Shown here: positions 8,301-16,499 of the stretch, piece by piece
Position numbering within the stretch: the stretch's first letter is position 1
Layout: each line of letters starts with the position of its first letter
Assembly (NCBI GenBank): GCA_021787845.1
Contig: JAJYLH010000056.1
Location: 1-35,305 of the forward strand
From: Myxococcales bacterium
GTDB taxonomy: Bacteria; Myxococcota; Myxococcia; Myxococcales; JAJYLH01
DNA length: 35,305 nt
Direction of reading: 5' to 3'
Translations under genes and position numbers: made by a program
Notes under the pieces: generated by a model
Told to the model about the DNA's origin: nothing
The model's database searches: none
The model's input: only the letters and a program-made list of their open reading frames with translations

Positions 8301-8957
8301 AAGGATGGACGCCCGCCGCGACTCGGGGGAGCCGTCTTGCAGGTTCCCGCAGAGCAGCTCCACCCACCGCGAGAGCGCGCGATAGAAACGCTCGGCCAGG
8401 TCGGCGCGTTTCCCTTCATCGCGGGCGCGGGCGAGCGTGTCGGCCAAGCGGTCCGGCCCGAGCCGCTCCAGGAGGTCCGGCGAAGACGAGCCGATGAGCT
8501 GCTCCGAGCGGACGACGTAGAACGGCTCCGCGCCGCCCCGCAGCTCCGAGCGCGAGAAGAACATCCACGTGAGAGCGTCGGTCAGCACGAGGTACTCGAC
8601 GCGCGGGTCCTCGAGATACTTCTTCTTCTCTTCCGCGGACTTTCCCAGAGCGCAGCGGTAGGCATCCGCCCGAAGGTTGAACGCGGGCGCCTTGACCTCG
8701 ACGGCGGCGAGCTTGTCGCCGCTCAGGGGTAGCGCGTAGTCCGCATCGCCGGTCGCGAGGTGGAACTCGCTCGCCGGCCGGTAGCCCAGCGCGCCCAAGA
8801 GGGGCGCGAGGAACTTCTCGCGGAGGTTCTCCTCCGGCTTCGCCTCCTGTCGCCGAACGAGATGCAGATAGTGCGCGACGTCTGGATCGCTCAAGTCAAG
8901 CTCGGCTAGCGCGCGCAAATGATTTCGGACCGCGCGTTGCTCCTCACTCCAGGACAT
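5322..8957 (-). CDS. Type IIG-like restriction-modification enzyme (Eco57I-class N6-adenine methylase with fused nuclease)
   Basis: A 1211-residue single-chain enzyme. The N-terminus shows a PD-(D/E)XK-like pattern (Asp73 in DADYALPL, then EVK at 87-89), fitting a fused endonuclease. The SAM-binding motif I DPACGSGSF lies at about 393-401 and the catalytic motif NPPY at 598-601, preceded by IIG. Order and spacing match the gamma-type N6-adenine methylases of Eco57I-like Type IIG enzymes. The C-terminal 400 residues should hold the target-recognition domain (DAYYVDLACQVL, LNSAPVCFWLYHRGKRKGEM). The ATG at 8957 follows GGAG with suitable spacing; longer readings add repeat-derived sequence. No separate specificity or methylase gene is adjacent, consistent with one polypeptide doing all jobs. 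The recognition site cannot be read from sequence. Confidence 0.88.
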   Translation of the reverse strand: MSWSEEQRAVRNHLRALAELDLSDPDVAHYLHLVRRQEAKPEENLREKFLAPLLGALGYRPASEFHLATGDADYALPLSGDKLAAVEVKAPAFNLRADAYRCALGKSAEEKKKYLEDPRVEYLVLTDALTWMFFSRSELRGGAEPFYVVRSEQLIGSSSPDLLERLGPDRLADTLARARDEGKRADLAERFYRALSRWVELLCGNLQDGSPESRRASILLLNKFLFVRTLEDLGCVRHRDLARRLLEAVERRKPSKAVGYFLKDLNEWFYDYYDTEIFHEVGTENVSVDALKAVLLGAPGADRLFGDDLYSFNFAALDVDVLGHVYERYLAGLRRERGIYYTRHEVVEGIVERTVGALVDRMAREALEPLREGHLEESRRLIQERLLSLRVLDPACGSGSFLIAAYRRIVAVYQDWEKQFKERLREQVSAAQANGSQLSLTQPRAPDEMPKRLLVACIFGIDLDPGAVGVAKLNLWLAMVRANPAAFDWQNLQGHETNHVLPPLKVNVFCANSLLGPPRADVIAAAKESGANLHRIRNLRGQVAASFGPNRDALEEGIPEIIRGAHEKLRAAGIRLPEPAFFYDVELHGIEFDAIIGNPPYIGEEDHKEIFRLVKDWPFLADAYEGKMDYAFFFLHLGERLLKAGGRLGYILPIYFEKAEGAAGLNRMLAQRMTLEEFFFFGDVKVFKESAPGQHNVVLLARKEPAPENRPRVARVRDVSDEAAVWRAFGGEDLPAVRRYEAPAQRELVDDRGAMKLAPAAAEEICKRMAAQPNKLADVFLVNQGVVTGPNDVGRKAIAKLVREERKGEGEPSDEEIEDYCERHHLEIGEGVFVLSRDEVRKLELSPSERKLLRPFHFARDIAAFDADPEAESQLLYLSEKTCPDIARFPRVAKHLARFREIMERRRETEEEKREWFQLHWPREESIFLKPKIVTPRQTPESAFAYVPDAYYVDLACQVLTAHAEASDESLRAWTAVLNSAPVCFWLYHRGKRKGEMLQLDRGPLDEVPVPAALGEAQEPLARASERLSALVRLRREAPVLIGRLARASKTAMTIRALLESRWCDPLATRTSGKRDEPGEVTVVWRGLTVVLSTRHAEHEAVFTSSDRARWAAMVIEAALRARTRKATSLAAALDTPLPVEAGPGQDEPTLERNLAHLDRHAESVGAAPFDLVAYDEEISRLRGEIDGIVAGLYRLDDVPLDLLRRPGDAY

Positions 8958-9155
8958 GTCCTTCGCTCCACCGCCCGCCGTTAATAATCGGCATCCCGCG
9001 GGACGCCGCGGCAACATACACCGGACGGCAGAGTGGCGGCAACAGCGCTGGGTTCCTGGCGTGTAGAAGGAAGCCCAAGCGGTCGAGGAGTGCGAACCCG
9101 GGCCGCGGTGGGGTCGCGGTCGAGGTCGCTCCGTGTGGTCGGCATCGGTCACGGG

Positions 9156-9349
9156 CGAAAGAGGGTGCAGGCTCGGCCCGGAGACGTCGAGTCGAGCGCA
9201 GTTGGCCGGCGTCGAGACGAACCTCTCCCGGCGGTCGGCCTGAAAGCACCCGCGAAAGAGGGTGCAGGCTCGGCCCGGAGACGTCGAGTCGAGCGCAGTT
9301 GGCCGGCGTCGAGACGAACCTCTCCCGGCGGTCGGCCTGAAAGCACCCG
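9156..9349. repeat. Perfect 97-bp tandem duplication in IS91 tail
   Basis: Positions 9156-9252 and 9253-9349 are identical, and a third, partial copy seems to begin at 9350. The unit resembles, on the opposite strand, the segment at about 17545-17640 next to the second IS91 remnant. It therefore probably derives from the 3' terminal region of that element. Confidence 0.85.
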
Positions 9350-9390
9350 CGGAAGAGCTGCCGCAAGGATCGAGAGGAGCTACGCCGCCA

Positions 9391-9680
9391 TCAGCGGTGG
9401 GCCGCGGGCGTAGGTGGTCGCCTCGCCGGGTGGATGAGGTAGCGGGCGATCTCCTCGGGGTCGTGTAGCACTGCGATCGGGCGCAGCCGTCCCTTGCAGC
9501 GAGAGCCCTCGAGGGCGTCACCGCCCCAGGTTCGGCGGATCAGCTCGGCCCAGAGGAGGCGCTCGGCGTGCGGCTCCTCGGCGGCCTCGCTCGGCGTCGG
9601 CTCGTCGTGGCGGTGCTCGCAAGCGGAGCCCCGGCGTTTCGTCGGTGCGGGCACCACGAGTGAGCGCTCTTTCGCAGCGC
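9391..9680 (-). pseudogene. IS91-family transposase, C-terminal fragment
   Basis: The minus strand reads LVVPAPTKRRG, then WAELIRRTWGGDAL, then RCKGRLRPIAVLHDPEEIAR. This matches the C-terminal WAELxRRxFxxDxLxCPRCxGRxRxIAxIxDP pattern of IS91-type Y2 rolling-circle transposases. The first cysteine pair of the zinc motif is lost (GSRCKGR where CPRCGGR is usual). The N-terminal catalytic region, with its HxH and two tyrosines, is missing. A sister fragment lies at 17104-17640 in the opposite orientation, so the two bracket the RHS region with their 3' tails outward. A dead relic. Confidence 0.75.
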
Positions 9681-9729
9681 GTGCCGGACATGGTCGGCAG
9701 CGAGCGCGAGCGCTGGCGGCGTCCCTGAT

Positions 9730-10512
9730 ATGGAAAAGGCGCGGAAGCCTCGCGATCCGAAAGCGAAGGTGATCCGCCTCTACCTCGCCGACGCACCGCG
9801 CTTTGTCTCGCGGCGGATCGGGCTTCACTTCACCCATCCTACGGTTTGCGTCGGGGGACAACCTGCGGGCGTCGCTGATGGGCTCCGCTCCGCTCCACCC
9901 ATCCTACGGCTCCATCCCGCTCATCCTGGGCGGCTCCACCCCACCCATCCTACGGCTTCACCCCGCTCATCCTACGGCTCCACCCCGCTCATCCTGAGCG
10001 GCTCCGCTCCACCCATCCTACGGCTCCACCCCGCTCATCCTGGGCGGCTCCACCCCACCCATCCTACGGCTCCACCCCGCTCATCTGAGCGGCTCCACCC
10101 CGCTCATCCTGAGCGGCTCCACCCCGCTCATCCTGGGCGGCTCCACCCCGCTCATCCTGAGTGGCTCCACCCCGCTCATCCTGAGCGGCTCCACCCCGCT
10201 CATCCTGAGCGCAGTCGAAGGACGAGCGTCCTCGCGCTGGTCCTCGCCGCGGCGATCGCCGGATTTTCCAGCCCGCTCCTCGCGTCGGGCACGACCTCGC
10301 CGCCGCCGGAGACGAGCGCTCCGGCCTGCACGAAGCCCTCCGACTGTCCGCACGGGGCGTGCCTGCACACGCGCGACGGCGGGCGCTGCACCAAGGCCTG
10401 CCAGACCGACGCCGACTGCGCCGCGCCCGGGTTCTGTCAGACCTGGCGCGGGATGCGCGGACACGTCGAACGGTACTGCACCTTCGAGGGCCGGGGCTGG
10501 CGCCGGCGCTAG
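9730..10512 (+). CDS. Small cysteine-rich secreted protein, 5' end overrun by a repeat array
   Basis: Only the last 95 codons (from about 10228) look like a real protein. There is a hydrophobic signal segment (VLALVLAAAIAGFSSPLLA), a Ser/Pro/Thr linker, then about 60 residues with eight cysteines in C-x6-C, C-x3-C and C-x5-C style spacing (ACTKPSDCPHGAC and KACQTDADCAAPGFC). No in-frame start codon lies between the array and the signal segment, so the formal frame begins at ATG 9730 and reads through 13 noncoding repeat units. Either the original start was lost when the array expanded, or the start is unusual. The gene sits 26 bp before the RHS gene on the same strand and may be co-transcribed. 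Function unknown. Confidence 0.45.
   Translation: MEKARKPRDPKAKVIRLYLADAPRFVSRRIGLHFTHPTVCVGGQPAGVADGLRSAPPILRLHPAHPGRLHPTHPTASPRSSYGSTPLILSGSAPPILRLHPAHPGRLHPTHPTAPPRSSERLHPAHPERLHPAHPGRLHPAHPEWLHPAHPERLHPAHPERSRRTSVLALVLAAAIAGFSSPLLASGTTSPPPETSAPACTKPSDCPHGACLHTRDGGRCTKACQTDADCAAPGFCQTWRGMRGHVERYCTFEGRGWRRR
9881..10226. repeat. Tandem array of about 13 units in two lengths (22 and 24 bp)
   Basis: Units start GGCTCCACCCC (or GGCTCCGCTCC) and end in CACCCATCCTAC (22-bp type) or GCTCATCCTGAGC/GGGC (24-bp type). One unit is 23 bp, and one 22-bp unit joins the two types. The last copy continues as CTCATCCTGAGCGCAGTCGA and AGGACGAG (10199-10226), a palindromic intergenic repeat that also occurs at 19520-19548. 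The array seems to have grown from one end of that palindrome. Mixed unit lengths break any reading frame. Confidence 0.85.
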
Positions 10513-10538
10513 CCCCTGTGGTAAGACAGGAGACGACG

Positions 10539-13500
10539 ATGCGCTCGGTCTACTTCGCGGCAGCCATCTTTCTCGCCAGTACCCTCGCCGCCAGCGGCGC
10601 GCGGGCCTACTACTGCCGCGCACGCGACCCTAACGCTTGCGGCTTCACGCCCACCGGCGGCAGCAGCCCCGCCAGCGACGACTCTCCCGGCTCCGCCGAC
10701 AACATCGGCGACCCGGTCCAGGTCGGGACCGGGTGGGCCTACCACCGCGAGCGGCTCTTCTCGGCGCCAGCGGGCGGCGGGCTGATGTTCGACTTCATGG
10801 TGGAGTACGAGAGCGCGGGATGGGAGGATTCCACTTCCCAGGACTTTGGCACCTTTAATCCGGGATGGACCGACAGCCTCGATGTCACGATGACCAACGA
10901 TGGCACTCTCGGCGGCTTCTGGGCCATCAAAGACGAGATTGGCGGGCAGCATGCCTTTACCAACACGCCGATTCTCAACGTCTCCACCAACGTCTACGAT
11001 CCCTTGGACGAACAGAACTACACGACCCTCACCGCCCGGACCGATGGAGGGTATGACTGGACTCGCGAGGATGGGACGGTCTGGACGTTCGGGGCTGAGA
11101 ACTGCGCCGCGAGTGGCCAACCCGAAACTCATTGCTTGGTACAGATTGCCGATCGCACCGGTGCGAACAAGATCGTGATTCAGCGTTCTTCGACCGCGCC
11201 GTATCGTGAGATCACCTCCATCACTCTTCCCACCTACGGGGAAACCTTTGACTTCAGCTATGTCAACCTCGGCACCGACCCGCCCAACGACGGTCTGAGC
11301 ACCGTCACCGAGGTTGTCGGCGCCAACCAGTTTCCGGTTGCCGCGTTCACCTACGATTCGCAGGTGCTCAGCGGCTTCACGGATGCCGGCGGCTACTCGC
11401 TTCTCAGTTATGACCCGACGACCGGCAGCCTCGCGACGGTCGACCGCCAGACCAGCTCGACGAGCAACGACCCGGTCCGACTCGTGAAGTACACCTGGAA
11501 TACCAGCGACCTGGTCGGCACCCTGAAAGATCGCAACAACGATCTCGACTTCACGTACGACAGCAACGACGGCGACACGACGGTGACAGACAACACGCAG
11601 TCGGGTCCGCCCTCGGCCAAGTACTACTGGACTTCGTACGGCACTGGCGAGTTCATCCGGGTCTACGACATCGAGCCGGACGCGACCTACCCGATGCACT
11701 GCGTACACTGTAACCGTGGCGTCAGCTTCGAGTTCGACCGGCGCATCAACCGGGCCGCGGTGAAGAACGTGCACGGCCAGTGGACGACGTATCTCTATGA
11801 CGACGATCAGGTCATCTGGAACGGCGCGAACAACTCGACCGCGACCGTCACGACGGGTCAGCCCGACGTCTTGTACGATCCCTCCGCGGACTTTACCGGG
11901 GCCAATCCGGGGGACACTCCTGTCCAGCCGGGCGACGTCTTTCGATGGTTGCGCGCGGACGGCACGCGCAACTGCCTGGTCACGCCGGCCCCGGGTCGGC
12001 TCTGCGACGACGATAACGATGGGAACCAGGACGAGAACATCGTGGCGCAGGTGATCGACCAGACACACGTCCAGCTCGACTCGACGGTCGACACCGGCGC
12101 CAAGCCGAACTACTGGATCGTGCGCGAGAAACGATACGACAACGTGATCAACGGCACGAACGGAAGCATCAAGACGCGGCATCTTCTTGAAAACAGCGCG
12201 TCAGATCCCGCCTTCACGAACGCCGGAATTCAGGCGGGTGACGAGGTCGATGTCCTCGATGTGAACAGCAACGTCGTTGCCACGGTCTACGTTGACACAG
12301 ACGATGCCATGGACCCCCGATGGCTATCGCTGACGGGGTCCATCTCGGGCTATGGGCAGGGTGGATACGGATACCGCGTCCTGGACGGCAGTGGAACGAC
12401 AATCACGACCGGAGCCGTGTACGCCACCGACGACGAAGAGCTGCTCTATGATCCGAACGAGAACTTTCAAGTCTACGCCGCGCCGAACGACCAAATCGAC
12501 GTCGGAGGCGGCGTCCTTCCCGCGCCGGTCACCACCCTCGACTCGAGCGCCGCCTTCTTGAGCCTGTCCGGGATCCCGGAGGGGACCTATCCGAGCTACA
12601 ACATCCAGCGTAGTCGGGACAGCTACGCGGCGAAGAACGGCGGCCGCGTCTTGCGTGCCGTCGAGAACAACATGCGCTGGAACGGCACCTCGTGCGTAGC
12701 GGACCCGGATCCATGGACCGAGGACACCGCGCACTGTCAAGGCCCTGGCTTGTCCGAGGTCACGACCTACGAGTACGACAACGCGGTCTACCCGAACTTG
12801 GTCACTGCCATCGAGCGTCCGAGCATCGTCGCCGGGCAGACGACTTCCACCATCTACGACTACAACCCGAATCCGTCCATCGCGACCGCGAACATTACCT
12901 GTAGCGACCCTCCATCTGATTTCGGGGTGCCGCTTGGAACGCAGAACGCGGGGCTCCTTCGGCGGAAGATCGAGATCGGCTGGACGAACGACTCGACTTT
13001 CACGTCCGCGTGCACGGTGCGCGTCACGACCTACACGTACTCGACCTCCGCTCCTTACGAGCTCCTGAGCATCACCGGTCCCTTGGGGACCAGCGATGTG
13101 ACACAGTACGGCTACGGAACAGACGGGTACTTGAGCACGATCAAACGATACACGGATTCGACGCACTACCTGGAAACGCAGCTCGGTGCCGCCGTCACGG
13201 GCTGCAGCGCCTCGGGTTACAACCCGGTCGGTCGGCCGCAGACGGTCATCGATCCGAACGGCGTCGGTTGGTGCCTCGGCTGGGATCTGCTCGGGCGGCT
13301 GACGTCGGTCCAGCGCGCCGACGCGGCGAGCGGATGGACCTTGTCCTACGACCAGTCGAACAACCTCGTCTCCGTCGTCGACCCGACCGGCACCACGACG
13401 CAGCGGGCGTTCGCCGGTGGGCGAGTCGGCGACCTCGCGGGAGGGTTTCTCAGCGCGGCGTCTCGGTCGACACCGTCCGGCACGCTCCTCTCCGAGACCT

Positions 13501-16499
13501 TTCTGACCTATCCGAGCGACTCCGGCGGTGATCTGAACACCCCGACGAGCGTGAAGACCGCCAGCCGCATTCCGACCGAGGGCGTCGACTGCTCGGCGGA
13601 CGCCGATTGCCTGTTCAGCGGGATGACCTGCAACACCAACGTTCAACCCAACGTCTGCGCGCCGAAATCGTGTACCCAAACCAGCGACTGTTCCGCCGAC
13701 GGGAGCGAGCTGTGCCTCGGCCCCACTGGCGCGAAGGCGTGCATGCTGGTGTCGGGGCTGACCGAATACGGCTATGACATCTACCGGCGGGTCGACGCGC
13801 TGAAGACACATCGAACGAGCTACACCGTCGGCTCGCCGGACGCGACCCGGACCTGGACTCGCGATCCCGACGGGCGAGTCGAGAGCGTTCAGGAAGAGAA
13901 TCAGACGAGCCCCAACGTCTGGTACACCTATGACGCTCAGGGGAACCTCACTGAGATCGACCGCGCCATCGGCGGCACGCGGACCAAGCTCGTGGCCTAC
14001 ACCTACGACCTGCAAGGCGATCTGGCGTCGGTGACCTACTACGATGGCTCGACAGGAGCCCAGAGGTCGCAGACGACCTATACGTACGACGACTTCGGCG
14101 AGCTGTTGAAGGTGGTGAGCCCCGACGCCGGCACGGTCCAGTACGCGTACGATGCAGCGGGGAACGTCTCGAAGAAGCTCGACGCTGTTGGAAACACGAT
14201 TGCTTACGCCTACGATGACGCATCGCGCCTGACCGGCATCACCTATCCGCACGACACGGCGGTGACCCGAACCTACGACGGGGCGGAGGGAACGCCGGCA
14301 CTGACGGATTGCAAGACCGGCGTTGCCATCACCTGGCCGGCGAACCGCTACGGAACCGGGCGGGTAACGAAGATCGCCGACTCCATCGGGACTCACTACT
14401 TCAGCTACGACGCGGACGGCCATGTCATCGATCTCTACGACGCTCGCAAAACGGAGAGCTGTGCTCGGGTCTGGTCGTACAGCTACGACTCGGACGGACG
14501 GCTGAGCTCGCAGGTCTACGCCGACGGCCGGGAAGTCGACTACAGTTACGATGGCCTGGACCAGGACCGTCCGGGTTCGATCAGGGCCAAGCGACAGATC
14601 AACGGCAACTGGGAGACCGACACCATCGTCCAGAGCATCAACTATGGAGCCGGCGGCGAGCTCGGAGCCGTCCTCTATGGCAACGGGACCGGCAATCTCT
14701 ACCAGTGGTTCCTCGACGGCAGCCCCGAAGGCCGGACGACGTACGGAAGCACCGGGAAACTCGACGAACGCGAGGTGACCTCGACGAACGCCCTCGGGTA
14801 TCCGACGGCGGTCTCGGGGATGACCGATGCGACTTCGGAAACGTACCAGTACGACCCGGACCTGCACGAGCTGACGCAGGGGAAGGTGGACTCGTACACG
14901 TCAGGGACGAGCCCGTACGACGAGGAGGACTTCAACTACGAGACGACGCTGCTCGGCGACCGGACGAAGTGGTCCGACGTAGACCCCACGACGCCGGGGC
15001 TCGTCCACAACGAGACGACCACTCGGGCGCCGGGGAGCAGCCGGTTCACGGAGCTGGAGGACGAGGACACCCTGAACGGCGTGCCGCAGCAGGACACTGA
15101 TCAGAAGGTCGACTTCGTGATGAACAGCGCCGGGGCACCCAGTTCGATGACCTTCAGCGCGTACCAGAACGGGACCTGGGTGAACGAGGGAGGCAACACG
15201 TTCGACTACGACGACGCCGGGCGGCTGAAGGACATCTACCCGGGTGGCGGAGGAGCGCGGACGTATTCGTACGACTACGACGATCTGCGGACGGCGGCCT
15301 CGTGGGGCGTGAACAACGCGCGAGACGACTTCTACTACGAGCGCAACGGAGAGCTGGACGCGCATCTCGGGTGCGGCGACTCGACCTGCACCTGGGATGC
15401 GACGCACTCGCGGCCGGTGGACGACTACATCTGGCTTAACGGCGAGCCGATTGCGCTCTTGAGCGCGGCGCTGCCGCCGACCGGGACCGAGGACGACACG
15501 AACGGGGGGATCTACTACATCAACGACGGCCTTCTCGGAGAGCCGCGAACGGCGACCGACCAGAGCGGGAACGTCGTCTGGGAGTTCGACACCAAGCCGT
15601 TCGGCCAGATGCAGGGAGACGCGCCGGAGAAGAACAGCGACAACCTCGACCTGGACCTGCGCTTCCCCGAGGCGCCGGCGGCATTGTCCCGCTTGCGGCG
15701 ACCAGACCGGCGTGGTAACTGGTTCAACCAGTTGGACGGAGGGCGGGCGTTTGCGACTGGTTCGGATGGTTCTCGCGGCACCGTTGCTCGTGGGCAGCGG
15801 GCTCTTGTCGATCTGGCCTGCGCTGGTCAACGGCGCCCCCCTTCTGCTCCTGGATTCGATGGGATATCTCCCAAACGCCGCTTCGGGCCTTCGACCCGGC
15901 TGCCACCTCCGGCGCACGGTGTTCTATCCCATCTTCCTCCGGCTCACATCGCTCGGAATGACGACCCTTTGGACAACCATCGCCGTTCAAGGAGCGCTGC
16001 TTGGCCTCGCGGTGTACCTGCTTCTGGCGATCGAATGGCGCCGCGTCCGACTGTGGGAGCTGAGCGCCATCCTGGCGGCGGTTTTCCTGTTGACGTCGAT
16101 GAGCTGGCTCGCCAGCGAGATCATGACCGACTTCTCGACCACCCTCGTCGCGTTGAGCGGATACCTCTTGCTCTTCAGATGGGGACGGGCCAACCCGAAG
16201 CAGCGAGCCGCCTTGCTCATCCTCTTCGTTCTCGACTGCAGCCTCCACCTGAGCCACCTGCCCATCTTTTTCATCACCGCCGCCGTGGCGTTCGGAACGC
16301 TTCGGCTGTTCGCCAGACCGTGGAAGCCCCAGTGGCGGCGGCTGGCGGTCTTCCCCCTGGCGGCGGCTCTCGTCTTTCCGGTGACCTCCGCGGTCATGGG
16401 CAGGGCTCCGACCACAACGGCGTTCCCCATCTTCACCCTGGCCCGCCTGGCCTCCGATGGAACCCTGGAAAGGGTGCTCAAGGAGGACTGTCCGCATGA
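10539..16499 (+). CDS. Secreted RHS/YD-repeat protein with degenerate core end
   Basis: ATG 10539 follows AGGAG. A signal peptide (MRSVYFAAAIFLASTLAASG, cleavage after ARA) leads to YYCRARDPNACG and DPVQVGTGWAYHRERLFSAP, the usual entry to an RHS shell. YD repeats fill most of the chain (YTYDDFGELLKV, YAYDAAGNVSKKLD, YAYDDASRLTGITYP, YSYDGLDQDRPG), and the core shows LLGEPRTATDQSGNVVWEFD with KPFGQ. A cysteine-rich insert lies at about 13588-13745. Canonical RHS ends (LRFPGQ, then DxxTGLYYNWFRDYDP) are broken: LRFP is in frame, DQTG in another frame, and NWFN back in frame, after which similarity stops at about 15735. The frame stays open to 16499, overlapping the next gene by 750 bp, so the last 260 residues are probably not a real domain. 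No toxin tip or immunity gene is evident. Coding is certain to about 15650. Confidence 0.8.
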   Translation: MRSVYFAAAIFLASTLAASGARAYYCRARDPNACGFTPTGGSSPASDDSPGSADNIGDPVQVGTGWAYHRERLFSAPAGGGLMFDFMVEYESAGWEDSTSQDFGTFNPGWTDSLDVTMTNDGTLGGFWAIKDEIGGQHAFTNTPILNVSTNVYDPLDEQNYTTLTARTDGGYDWTREDGTVWTFGAENCAASGQPETHCLVQIADRTGANKIVIQRSSTAPYREITSITLPTYGETFDFSYVNLGTDPPNDGLSTVTEVVGANQFPVAAFTYDSQVLSGFTDAGGYSLLSYDPTTGSLATVDRQTSSTSNDPVRLVKYTWNTSDLVGTLKDRNNDLDFTYDSNDGDTTVTDNTQSGPPSAKYYWTSYGTGEFIRVYDIEPDATYPMHCVHCNRGVSFEFDRRINRAAVKNVHGQWTTYLYDDDQVIWNGANNSTATVTTGQPDVLYDPSADFTGANPGDTPVQPGDVFRWLRADGTRNCLVTPAPGRLCDDDNDGNQDENIVAQVIDQTHVQLDSTVDTGAKPNYWIVREKRYDNVINGTNGSIKTRHLLENSASDPAFTNAGIQAGDEVDVLDVNSNVVATVYVDTDDAMDPRWLSLTGSISGYGQGGYGYRVLDGSGTTITTGAVYATDDEELLYDPNENFQVYAAPNDQIDVGGGVLPAPVTTLDSSAAFLSLSGIPEGTYPSYNIQRSRDSYAAKNGGRVLRAVENNMRWNGTSCVADPDPWTEDTAHCQGPGLSEVTTYEYDNAVYPNLVTAIERPSIVAGQTTSTIYDYNPNPSIATANITCSDPPSDFGVPLGTQNAGLLRRKIEIGWTNDSTFTSACTVRVTTYTYSTSAPYELLSITGPLGTSDVTQYGYGTDGYLSTIKRYTDSTHYLETQLGAAVTGCSASGYNPVGRPQTVIDPNGVGWCLGWDLLGRLTSVQRADAASGWTLSYDQSNNLVSVVDPTGTTTQRAFAGGRVGDLAGGFLSAASRSTPSGTLLSETFLTYPSDSGGDLNTPTSVKTASRIPTEGVDCSADADCLFSGMTCNTNVQPNVCAPKSCTQTSDCSADGSELCLGPTGAKACMLVSGLTEYGYDIYRRVDALKTHRTSYTVGSPDATRTWTRDPDGRVESVQEENQTSPNVWYTYDAQGNLTEIDRAIGGTRTKLVAYTYDLQGDLASVTYYDGSTGAQRSQTTYTYDDFGELLKVVSPDAGTVQYAYDAAGNVSKKLDAVGNTIAYAYDDASRLTGITYPHDTAVTRTYDGAEGTPALTDCKTGVAITWPANRYGTGRVTKIADSIGTHYFSYDADGHVIDLYDARKTESCARVWSYSYDSDGRLSSQVYADGREVDYSYDGLDQDRPGSIRAKRQINGNWETDTIVQSINYGAGGELGAVLYGNGTGNLYQWFLDGSPEGRTTYGSTGKLDEREVTSTNALGYPTAVSGMTDATSETYQYDPDLHELTQGKVDSYTSGTSPYDEEDFNYETTLLGDRTKWSDVDPTTPGLVHNETTTRAPGSSRFTELEDEDTLNGVPQQDTDQKVDFVMNSAGAPSSMTFSAYQNGTWVNEGGNTFDYDDAGRLKDIYPGGGGARTYSYDYDDLRTAASWGVNNARDDFYYERNGELDAHLGCGDSTCTWDATHSRPVDDYIWLNGEPIALLSAALPPTGTEDDTNGGIYYINDGLLGEPRTATDQSGNVVWEFDTKPFGQMQGDAPEKNSDNLDLDLRFPEAPAALSRLRRPDRRGNWFNQLDGGRAFATGSDGSRGTVARGQRALVDLACAGQRRPPSAPGFDGISPKRRFGPSTRLPPPAHGVLSHLPPAHIARNDDPLDNHRRSRSAAWPRGVPASGDRMAPRPTVGAERHPGGGFPVDVDELARQRDHDRLLDHPRRVERIPLALQMGTGQPEAASRLAHPLRSRLQPPPEPPAHLFHHRRRGVRNASAVRQTVEAPVAAAGGLPPGGGSRLSGDLRGHGQGSDHNGVPHLHPGPPGLRWNPGKGAQGGLSA
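15660..15735 (+). other. Scrambled end of the RHS core and junction with the membrane-protein gene
   Basis: Three pieces of the conserved RHS core motif lie within 76 bp but in two frames: LRFP (frame of the RHS gene), GDQTGV (shifted by +1, about 15697-15714) and NWFNQ (RHS frame again, from 15717). Relative to the usual spacing there are about 16 extra bases before DQTG and about 4 missing after it. RHS similarity ends right after NWFN, where the membrane-protein gene begins. Confidence 0.6.

Noticed and set aside
10509-14867. Long minus-strand open frames (557 and 847 codons) across the RHS gene
   Set aside because: Val/Arg/Asp-rich reflections of YD-repeat codons; no start signal or domain. 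The plus strand carries clear RHS motifs.
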